A DNA stretch of 64,000 nt, from the NCBI GenBank assembly GCA_963514095.1, contig OY741264.1, positions 35,207,641 through 35,271,640 of the forward strand, written 5' to 3'. Source of the stretch: Eutrigla gurnardus (taxonomy: Eukaryota > Chordata > Actinopteri > Perciformes > Triglidae). A program made the position numbers and the translations under genes. The notes beneath the pieces were generated by a model, which worked only from the letters and a program-made list of their open reading frames with translations, was not told the DNA's origin and searched no databases. Of this stretch, positions 46,501-56,600 are shown piece after piece (within the stretch, counting starts at the first letter, position 1; each line of letters opens with the position of its first letter).

Positions 46501-46545
46501 CAGCAGCGGGAACAGCAGCATCAGCAGGACTACACCTGCCTCCAT
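37583..46545 (-). CDS. ZP-C: zona pellucida-domain membrane protein lacking the mucin insert
   Basis: Thirteen coding exons (minus): 46545-46420, 45565-45363, 43293-43156, 42901-42784, 42288-42102, 42028-41887, 40779-40624, 40313-40258, 39903-39728, 39286-38886, 38754-38658, 38565-38328, 37791-37583; 748 residues with continuous frame. Signal peptide MEAGVVLLMLLFPLLGSSS. The N-terminal Cys module has ACESGVCTS and RWCQSEG, then DLGSRSDS, QNCFSRLQLLAHDPDGDRVR, a short exon 5 (LQLEDFSSRNITLTYADGSS, no mucin repeat, no RRKR), an Ig-fold-like segment (CEAGHVLPQFLSRTP), and a ZP domain (TVALEKSS, STCGT, FVESCKATPDDN). A furin-type RRRRKR is at 629-634, hydrophobic patch TVSHFITQGPFRFV, transmembrane helix about 708-729, tail KRKADDRKSLLNSGWEN. 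Intron 10 must use a GC donor (38885) to keep the frame; introns 8 and 9 use weaker GTTTGT and GTGCGG donors. Confidence 0.87.
37800..38290. repeat. ggttggtcagtcggt-type repeat with two ~113-bp copies, ZP-C intron 12
   Basis: Tetranucleotide-like ggtt/ggtc/agtc repeats. The segment about 37939-38051 is repeated at about 38052-38165 ('atgttggaaggtcagtctgt'). Confidence 0.85.
40985..41264. repeat. 19-bp minisatellite in ZP-C intron 6, left part
   Basis: Units gagacaaaacgaccacaaa and gagacacaaatcaaccaca. It continues at 41630-41812 on the other side of a SINE insertion. Confidence 0.9.
41265..41627 (+). mobile_element. tRNA-derived SINE with (ATT)n tail
   Basis: The 5' part resembles a tRNA gene: A box TGGCTCAGTTGG at 41275-41286 and B box GGTTCGATCC at 41320-41329. 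A tRNA-unrelated body follows, then 'gcgctttgagtctcctgg', 'gcgccatacaaatcc' and (att)n. The short direct repeat aaggag occurs on both sides (41257-41262 and 41627-41632). It is inserted inside the 19-bp minisatellite. It is not a functional tRNA gene. Confidence 0.8.
41630..41812. repeat. 19-bp minisatellite in ZP-C intron 6, right part
   Basis: Same gagacaaaacgaccacaaa units as left of the SINE. The last units are less than 80 bp from exon 6 at 41887. Confidence 0.9.
42340..42640 (-). repeat. dispersed repeat copy with CTCF-like motif
   Basis: In ZP-C intron 4. It contains 'gagaggagtcgccccctggt' followed by ggccagcagg, plus flanking phrases ('gtttgtggactacggttttg', 'ctggtctggtggactctaaa') that recur in reverse at 56600-56930. 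It is therefore the same interspersed family in opposite orientation. Confidence 0.7.
43335..44378. repeat. 16-bp minisatellite, ~65 copies, ZP-C intron 2
   Basis: Units tatgttccctcatttc and tatgttccctcatccc span 1.04 kb, ending about 40 bp upstream (minus sense) of exon 3. Because 16 is not a multiple of 3, three units give a 16-residue peptide repeat, and all three plus frames are open for over 350 codons. These are not genes. Confidence 0.95.
45600..46419. other. ZP-C intron 1, AT-rich, no gene seen
   Basis: AT-rich with simple aaat and aaac runs (45930-46030). No exon-like segment found. Confidence 0.5.
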
Positions 46546-47460
46546 GATGTCGCACACAATCTGAGCAATAAAACGCTCGTGCAGTCGGTTTTAACGCCAC
46601 ACACGTCGGAGAGGAGGCTCGCCTGGAATCCACCCAACAGGAAGAACCAGATCTGTGCTGAAAGGAAACTGATTCTCTGCTTGGGGACATGTTTTGTTTG
46701 CTGGTTTGAGTTCCACGTCACAACTTTCCACACTTTGTTCATCATGTTCTTTCTGCCCGATTTAATGGATGAACTTCAAATTCTAGTGGGATTTGGGAAA
46801 AATATGTGTCGTTTAGAGTCCTTCACAATATGGCACAGTGTCTTATTTCAGTGGAGGGTAACAAATATGAAATGGAGTGCCCTCCTGATCAATAATCTAA
46901 TATTAAGCTTGTCATTATAAGACGTCAGCAATAAATCAAGGCCTTTTCCATAATTAAAACCCTGCGAACGTCACAAGCATCATCATCATCATTTTGGATT
47001 TATTATTGATTACTCCCAATAGATAATTGTTTTATTATTTCCACATATCACAAGCAGAGGTGGGAAATAATGTACCAATAACTATGTAGAGTTTTCAGGT
47101 ATCTTGTACTTTTACTCACATTTTCAAAACAGGCTTGTTACTTTAGTTGTAATACATTTGAGGGGGATTATTGATTATTATTTGTATTATTAATATGACA
47201 TCAGATTCAGTTAGACTTTTTTTTAGACTTTGCTTTTTAACTTCTACGTTGAGTAAAGAAGCAGAATCAGTACTTCTGCTTTTACCAGAATCTGTTTGAA
47301 CACAAATATCTGTATTTCTACTCTGAGTGGTGAACGTCTGGACTTTGTTTGACACCTCTGATCACAACCTTCCTGAACATTAATTTATCTATTAAAGTTA
47401 ATCACCTGGGTCAATATTTTGGTGGAATTTGAATTGCGTGGCTGTTGCTGGACAGTTGAA
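46546..47460. other. divergent intergenic region between ZP-C and arfgap2
   Basis: ZP-C (minus) and arfgap2 (plus) are head-to-head about 1.07 kb apart. A dispersed repeat copy lies at 47055-47365. No further gene. Confidence 0.5.
47055..47365. mobile_element. dispersed fish repeat 'gcagaggtgggaa...', copy 2
   Basis: Same family as 6904-7260: gcagaggtgggaa, then 'cattttcaaaacaggc' and 'ttgttactttagttg'. Located in the arfgap2 upstream flank. Confidence 0.55.
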
Positions 47461-47466
47461 TGAGTC

Positions 47467-47478
47467 CGCGCATGCGCA
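47467..47478. promoter_or_regulatory. NRF1 site in arfgap2 promoter
   Basis: CGCGCATGCGCA matches the palindromic NRF1 consensus and lies about 135 bp upstream of the arfgap2 ATG, in the expected position for a housekeeping promoter. Confidence 0.55.
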
Positions 47479-47610
47479 CCCATATTCGAGTTTTACGTTT
47501 GTGTGGGTAAAAAAATGCTCTTTCGCTTTTCTTGGATTTTTGGATCCACCGGGGATCCGTAGGGAGTGACGCGCAGCAGCTTATGGAAAAAAATTGTCAC
47601 AGTGGCAAAG

Positions 47611-50600
47611 ATGGCTACGGAACCCAATAAGACCGAGATCCTTACCATTTTTAAACGGTTACGATCTGTTCCTACAAACAAGGTAACGACCAAGAAGTGT
47701 GTGTCCGTGTGTGTGGCTTGTGTTAGCTTCATCCGGTCCGATCTAGAGGCTTCTGAGCTAGCTGGCTAACTAGCACGTTAGCTAGGCCCGGCTAACGGGA
47801 AGCTAACGGGAGCTAACGGCTACTAGCCTCCTCGGAGCAGTGGAACGTAAAGGCCACGTATACGACGTGTCTGCCGGGGGAAGGGAGCCGTGTCTGCCGG
47901 GGGAAGGGAGCCGTGTCTGCCGGGGAAAGGCAGCCGTGTCTGCCTGGGGAAGGGAGCCGTGTCTGCCGGGGGAAGGGAGCCGTGTCTGCCGGGGGGAGGG
48001 TGCCGTGTCTGCCGGGGGAAGGGCGCCGTGTCTGCCGGGGGAAGGCAGCCGTGTCTGCCGGGGAAAGGCAGCCGTGTCTGCCCGGGGAAGGGCGCCGTGT
48101 CTGCCGGGGGAAGGGGGCCAGCCGCTCAGGCGACGCTAACAAACGAACGTGCTAATGTGATAACTACAGGCGAAATAAGGACTTGGTGACGATGTTAGCG
48201 TCATTATTCTGGAGTTTCAGCGCTCGTTAGTATTGAAACATATGGTGTCTGATGCTAGCAGCTAGTGGTGGTGTGCGGTACTGCAATATTTTGGTATCGA
48301 TCCGATACTTGGACGCATCATCAAATTAATTTGTTGAAAAACCCAGGACAGAATTTGGGCAGAAGTTTACATGTAAATACTTTTATTATCATTACAGAAA
48401 CAAAACTACAATACAACAATTAAATACAATTTCTCTTAAATAAACAAAGTACAAAATTACTCGAACACAACTGTTATATATTTTAAGTAGAATGTGTGTT
48501 CAGGAGACAAACTGAAACTTAAGTATCGATCTCATTACACGATGGTATCGATCAACATGGATAACAACGTATCGATATAGGTATTTGGATCGATCCGTCC
48601 ACCACTACTAGCAGCGTCTGATGTCACAGTAACTAGCTAGCATACGTGATATTTGGAGATTTATTTTTTTTTAACCGAGCTGGCTTCAATGAATGAGTAT
48701 GGAGATGTCACCATATCAGAACAGACAGATATATACTTTATTGATCCCAAGAAGATCGAGAATATGGTGACTATAACCATATATGGCGTATATTCACCAT
48801 ATATGGTCATATTTACCATGGTGAACATGGTGTCAGATTTATTGAAACTGAAAGAAACAGTGCTTATTTTTGTTTGTTTTATTCACATATTATTTTAATG
48901 TTTGGAGTATTATTTCGGGACTGCAAATAAGATACTTTAAGTCTACTTTATACTGAGAAAGAAATGAAGGAATTTCACTTCCCTCTGCCATTTCCAGCTT
49001 TTCACTTAAAGTGTAAAACCGGTGAAAATGGACCCCATAATCTTTTTCGCCATGAAAAAACATCAAATAAGCTATTGCATTGCATTCGATAATCGACTTG
49101 GACTATACTACGAGAGTACCTGGAAGTTGGGCAGTGAGTAAGTCTTTCAAAACAGTCCTTTTTAATAAACTCCGGGTTCGCTAACTACGTTGTTGGTGCT
49201 TAGTTTTATGTGTAAGGACCCTTATCATGCTACTGAAGAGGTTTGGTGCTATTTTGAGCAATATTAGTGGTTAAAATATGCCGTTGTGTTAGGCTCATCG
49301 CCCCAATCTAATCAGTGTTAGCGCTATGGGGCTGTTAGCGTCTTTCGAGGCTTTCTCGATACATGGGTGATCACTGAAAAAAAATGTCTGGATGGCTTAT
49401 TTGATGTTTTTTCATGGCAAAAAAGACTATGGGGTCCATTTTCGCCGGTCTTACACTTTAAGTCAAATTTAAAGTAAGTAAGTCGAGGACGAGTAAGTCT
49501 GATTCCGGTTCCGTGCTTTAAATGACATTTTAAAATTTATCTAGCATGTTTTGAGAAACATCTGGGTAATATCGGATCATATTGCAATTATTTAGGCCGG
49601 AGCTATAAACAAAATTCCGGCCAGTACCTTTTTGAAAGTGGGTTGGTATCAGATATGTAATGCTGTTGCTGCATCATGAGCCCACCATTGTCTTTAAATC
49701 TTTCTGCACGTGGAGTCATTGGTGCACTGAATCAGTGTGTTTGTGGGGGAATCAGCTCGACCACAGTGTTTTTCTTTTTAAAGTTGTCCCACTAATAAAA
49801 GCTGCTAACATGCCGTTTTGTGTGCAGGGATGTTTTGACTGCGCAGCCAAAAACCCGAGCTGGGCGAGCATTTCCTACGGTGTGTTCTTATGCATCGACT
49901 GCTCCGGCATCCACCGCTCCCTGGGAGTTCACCTCAGCTTCATCAGGTGAGCGTCGGGGTTGACCTCGACGGCGGTCACGGCTGTCAACGCCGCACTGCG
50001 TACCTCTCTGACGGCCGCGGCGGAGTTGAGCTGTCTGAATGAAAAGCACGCCACTTTAATTGTTGTGCAGCGAATAGTTTTGTCCTGTTTAACCACACAC
50101 TGAATGACTCGGAGGCAGCTTTCACACCCAACGGGTTTGGTTTGGTTCGGTCTGATCAAACTGTTTTGCCCAGTTAGGCAGCTAACGCTGTCGGTTACGT
50201 TAAGAGACGTTAATTTAACAGGATAGCACAATAACGTGGGTCTGAAGTTAACCAGCTATTGGACAGAACCAGTAGCAGCCTGCTCTCCCAACACTATTAG
50301 ACCAGCAACCATTGTATTGTGTGTGGGACCCACTGAGACTACAGACCCGTTAAAGACCAGTGGTTGGACCCACTGAGACTACAGACCCGTTAAAGACCAG
50401 TGGTTGGACCCACTGAGACTACAGACCCGTTACAGAGCAGTGGTGGGACCCACTGAGACTACAGACCTGTTACAGACCAGTGGTGGGACCCACTGAGACT
50501 ACAGACCTGTTACAGACCAGTGGTGGGACCCACTGAGACTACAGACCTGTTACAGACCAGTGGTGGGACCCACTGAGACTACAGACCTGTTACAGACCAG

Positions 50601-53600
50601 TGGTGGGACCCACTGAGACTACAGACCTGTTACAGACCAGTGGTGGGACCCACTGAGACTACAGACCTGTTATTCATATTTCCACCGGTGAAGTATCCCT
50701 TTAAAACGAATGATCGGTTCAAACAGCTGAGCTTGTATCTGGTTCTGTCAGTTCATGAAGTCCATTAAACTGTGTGTGACAGTGATCCCAGTAATGAGCC
50801 CTGCTGAATCTCTGAGGTTTAAGACCACTAATATTCATATCCTCCCTGGAGTGTTGACATCATGTTTTTAATTTTTACCACAGATCCACTGAGTTGGACT
50901 CCAACTGGAACTGGTTCCAGCTCAGATGTATGCAGGTCGGAGGCAACGCCAAGGCGGTAAGTCACGCTGCGGTTTGGCACGAATCAGGAATTAATTACTG
51001 ACAAGATGTTTTGTGCTAATGACCCACGTTCTAGTGTAATTATTGTTTGGATAGAGTTCTGCGGTTTTGACGTGATGCAATAACTCCTCCTCCTCCTCCC
51101 GTCTGAAGATGGCGTTCTTCCGCCAGCACGGCTGCGCCACGAACGACACCAACGCCAAGTACAACAGTCGTGCCGCCCAGTTGTACAGGGAGAAGGTCCG
51201 GCAGCAAGCCAACGCCGCCATGTCCAAATACGGCACCGACGTGAGTATCCGAGTCCAACGCCGGAGCGTACATGGGGACAGACGGAGCTGCATCGGTGGC
51301 TGGCTTTGTCCATGAAGCTGTAGAGCAGTCGCTGTGTTTTGGTTTATTATTATTATTATATGCATAAAAAATAAGACGTGAAGTCATGTGACCTCACGTT
51401 GGCCATTTTACTTCTGTCGATTGTATTCCCACTTCAAAGATCATAAGAGTTGATTTGTGAAGATTATCTTGCTGAACAAAAAGTGCAAGAATCATAACTG
51501 TTAAAAATACATCCTCCCTGCTCTATAGAGCTAAAATGATCTTATGTGTAAGTCATCGTCGCTCTTCATTGACGTGGACTGCCGAACATAGTTTTTCAGG
51601 AATATGTTCCCGTGGTGGTCTGCAGGGAAGGGGCGGGGCTTAGCCTCTGTTTGTTTGAGTATGTCGCAGGTAGAACCCCTGTGGATCAATGACACATGAC
51701 ATAACATCAGTGTCTGAGTCTTGTTGGCGGATCAGAGTCCAGCCAACTAATCTCTGTACACGACGAGCACATTTTCAGGCAAAGTGCCAAAAGCGATTTA
51801 GAAGTGATAGACGTGCCGCGTGAACGTGATAATTGTGAAATGTCAGAATGTTTAACTGCTGGTCGTCTCGTTGCAGCTCTGGATCGAGGCTTCTGCTGCA
51901 GGAACTCCTGCTGCTCCCGAGAAGAAGGAGGCCGACTTCTTTGCAGAACATACACAGGTTTGTTTGTGTGTTTGCTGGCGTGCTGCCCTCTTCATTTAGA
52001 TTCAGTAAAGAGTTTAATTTAATAACAGACATATATGAAAGTAGTTCTACGTACATGATGCCAGTAAAGCATTAACAATTATTACTTTAAATACAATTAT
52101 ATCAAATCATTGAAGGATATAATCACTATTACATGAAGCTGGCCAGCCTGTTATTAATAACATATTGACATTACTGTGATGCAATAGTTTCCTCATCAGC
52201 TGGTATAGTTTACGACCTAATTGCTATATCTGTGATACGCTACAATTAACTGGTAACGCCTAAAATTACTGTTTGACGGATTTCTGCTCTGTAAAATATT
52301 AGTATGTTGGATTTGTGTTGAGCTAAAATAAAATATTTATATATATATATTCTATATTTTTAATGATTTTTTTAAGGACCTGACTTCTTGTACTTAATAA
52401 AAAAAAAGTCTAAATAGTCTTTGATTTGTTTCCATGTTTCCAGAGCGGAGACGACTGGAACATGGCGCCGCCCTCTGAACTGCAGCAGAACGGATTGGCC
52501 ATCACCTCGCAGCTGACGGACACGGTGGCCAAAGCCCAGGATGACACCCGTACGTAAATAACCCCGATGATGTCACTATGACCAGGCAACAGAAAGACTG
52601 CGTTACAAATAGGGTTGACAATTATGATTGTTAAAAGGGTCCTAGCTTATATTTCATAATGAATAAACAAACTCATGTTTTTATTAAACAGAAAAATACA
52701 TGAATTTAAATTTCTCTGAGCTTAATTGTCGGTGTGGGAATCACCAGAGGCCCCACGATACGATGATCACAATACGATGATATCACAGTACGATATCACA
52801 TTACTATATCACAATACGACGATATCACAATACGATATCACAATACGACGATATCACATTACTATATCACAATACGATGATATCGCAGTACGATATCACA
52901 TTACTATATCACAATACCACGATATCACAATACGATATCACATTACTATATCACAATACGACGATATCACAATACGATATCACATTACTATATCACAATA
53001 CCACGATATCACAATACGTTATCACATTACTATATCACAATACGATATCACATTACTATATCACAATACGATATCACATTACTATATCACAATACGATGA
53101 TATCCCAGTACGATATCACATTACTATATCACAATACGACGATATCACATTACTATATCACAATACGATATCGCAGTACGATATCACATTACTATATCAC
53201 AATACGACGATATCACAATACGATATCACATTACTATATCACAATACGACGATATCACAATACGTTATCACATTACTATATCACAATACGATGATATCGC
53301 AGTACGATATCACATAACTATATCACAATACGACGATATCGCAGTACGATATCACATTACTATATCACAATACGACGATATCACAATACGATATCACATT
53401 ACTATATCACAATACGATGATATCGCAGTACGATATCACATTACTATATCACAATACGACGATATCGCAGTACGATATCACATTACTATATCACAATACG
53501 ATGATATCGCAGTACGATATCACATTACTATATCACAATACGACGATATCACAATACGATATCACATTACTATATCACAATACGATGATATCGCAGTACG

Positions 53601-56600
53601 ATATCACATTACTATATCACAATACGATGATATCGCAGTACGATATCACATTACTATATCACAATACGACGATATCACAATACGATGATATCGCAGTACG
53701 ATATCACATTACTATATCACAATACGACGATATCGCAGTACGATATCACATTACTATATCACAATACGATGATATCGCAGTACGATATCACATTACTATA
53801 TCACAATACGACGATATCACAATACGATATCACATTACTATGTCACAATACGATGATACAATACTATATTATCGCAATAAGATATTATCACAATACCATA
53901 ATATGACAATAGGCTACTATTTTAATTATGTTAATTGGCTTCCACGGTTCAGGAAAGGTTCTGCTGTGTCGTATAATATGACTCCTGATTTGATGGTTGT
54001 GATTATCGTTGCTTTGCAGAGCCGGAGGACGGACCCAGCATCGACGGTCTGAGCTCGTCACCCAAAGCCTCCATGGGTGAGTCATCGTGGTCCTCGGTCC
54101 CAGCACTCACACTTACTCTGAGTGTGGATGTGATTATTTCCCAGTTAATAATAATGAATTGAACAGCCTGTTTTGCAAACTGAAACCAAGATGTTTTAAT
54201 AAACCGGCATCACGGACACAAATCCCAGCAGCGCCGTGTTAACGTGGTCTGGGCCCTCGCTGATGGTTGTGTTGTGGTTTGTCCCTCGGCGTAGACGACT
54301 CCATGCGTTTGTCATCACAGGAAGGATGGACACCTGAAGGTGATTGGCTGCCGCTCTGTGCCGCCTGGTTACGCATGGTTGTGTTGCTTGATTGGCAATG
54401 ACATCTCTCTCCGGCTGCCTCCCATGCTTTCTGTTCACGTGCCACGGGAATAGCTCGCTCTTCTTCTGATGATCTGCTGCCGCAAACAAGTGGCCTGGAA
54501 AGCTTGTCAGAACACGTTAAACCGTGTGTCATTGTCGAGCTTCTGTGCCTGCAGGTGATGCACTAACATTTCAGGTGACACACATCGGTGTGACATCAGA
54601 CCTCGGAAGGATCGTCTTCAAAGGACTCTAAAAATAGTCCGGTGTCTCCGAGCTCATGTACACCTCACTCACTTTTCTGACAGTGCAAATACTTCTGAAA
54701 GCAAACTCACAGACTAATATCGCTGCTGTGAGAGTGTTTACGTTTCCTTCTTGCGGGTGATTTTGTGAAACGCAGGTGAAAAGGTCGGTTTTTAAACGCT
54801 GCTGCGCCGGATTTCCCTATGCGTCCTGAACAACCTGGAAAAAAGGTCAAACGTCCAGTTTTCATTATGAAGGCTTCTAGTGTATCTATCGGCGCTCGTC
54901 AGTACTTCTTCGTACTTCTCTCTGCTGGCCACCAGGGGGCGACTCCTCTCTGGTTGTATAGAAGTCTATGAGAAAATGGTCCTACTTCTCTCTGCTGGCC
55001 ACCAGGGGGCGACTCCTCTCTGGTTGTATAGAAGTCTATGAGAAAATGGTCCCACTTCTCTCGATGTATTATCTCAGTAAACATTGTGAAGCAGGGGATG
55101 CTTTAGGGGCGGGGCTTTTTTATTATATTATTATCAATGCAGTGGTTGTTCTGGATCCTCCGGCTGATGTATTTTATGATATCGGCTTGTTTTGCTGAGC
55201 TGGTGTGTTTCTGTTGCTTTGGTTGCAGGTTGGCAACGTTGAAGTCTTTCTCAGTTTGCCCACTAGGCTAATTAAAAAAATAAATATTATAAATATTGTT
55301 TTTTTTTTAACTGAGAATCACTTGTGTTACAGATGTGAAGCCTTCCATAATTGGGAAGAAGAAGCCCATGACTGCCAGAAAAGGGGTGAGTGATATTTTC
55401 ACGGAAACTCCCCCACCTTGGTGTTGCTGCCGGCTGTGAGGAAGCACTTTAATGTGGAAGTCTAACATGTGTAATAACGTTTCCTGCTGCTGCAGCTCGG
55501 GGCAAAGAAAGGTCTCGGCGCCCAGAAGGTGAGCAGCAAGAGCTTCTCGGAGGTGGAGAAGCAGGCGCAGGTGGCTGAGAAGATGAGGGAGGAGCAGGTC
55601 GCCGAGTCGAAGAAACAAGCCGAGGAGTCCATGTAAGGAATATTATTATATCTCTCATTTCATGAAAAAAAACCCTTCAAAATAAGAGCTCAAATAGACT
55701 GTTGTCTGCCTCCTGCAGCGTGGCCTCGATGCGCTTGGCGTACAAAGAGCTGGAGATCGACAGAAAGATGGAGGAGAAGAAGATCCAGACCATGGAGGGC
55801 AAGAAGAGGGAGCAGGCCGAGAGACTGGGGATGGGCTTCGGCAACAGGAGGTAACGTCCAGTTAGTGGCGCTCATCGCCGGTCACCAAAGGGTGCGAGTC
55901 GCCTCTGAACCTGCCTGTCCTGTTTGCAGCGCCGTGTCTCACTCGGTGATGTCGGAGATGCAGGTGATCGAGCAGGAGACTCCTGTGGGAGCCAAGTCCT
56001 CCTCTCGCTCCAAGCTGGACATGTTCGACGAGCCGGGCTTCACCTCCGGACCCCCGAAGTACGTAAGACCAGGACGTCCTACTTCTCCCTGCTGACCACC
56101 AGGGGGCGACTCCTCTCTGGTTGTCTAGAAGTCTATGAGAAAATGGTCCTACTTCTCTCTGCTGGCCACCAGGGGGCGACTCCTCTCTGGTTGTATAGAA
56201 GTCTATGAGAAAATGGTCCTACTTCTCTCTGCTGGCCACCAGGGGGCGACTCCTCTCTGGTTGTATAGAAGTCTATGAGAAAATGGTCCTACTTCTCTCT
56301 GCTGGCCACCAGGGGGCGACTCCTCTCTGGTTGTATAGAAGTCTATGAGAAAATGGTCCTACTTCTCTCTGCTGGCCACCAGGGGGCGACTCCTCTCTGG
56401 TTGTATAGAAGTCTATGAGAAAATGGTCCTACTTCTCTCTGCTGGCCACCAGGGGGCGACTCCTCTCTGGTTGTATAGAAGTCTATGAGAAAATGGTCCT
56501 ACTTCTCTCTTGATGTATTATCTCAGTAAACATTGTAAACATGAGTTTATGGTCTCAATCTCTAGTTTCAAGTCTTCTTCAATCCAGCATGATGTTCATT

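Noticed and set aside
47840..48189. Overlapping 100-codon frames over the GC-rich repeat
   Set aside because: Repeat artefact in arfgap2 intron 1. No conserved protein.
52726..54052. Plus-strand frames with QYDITLLYHNT repeats
   Set aside because: Produced by the 'atatcacaatacga' minisatellite in arfgap2 intron 6. One frame runs over the genuine exon at 54020-54076, which is read in a different phase.
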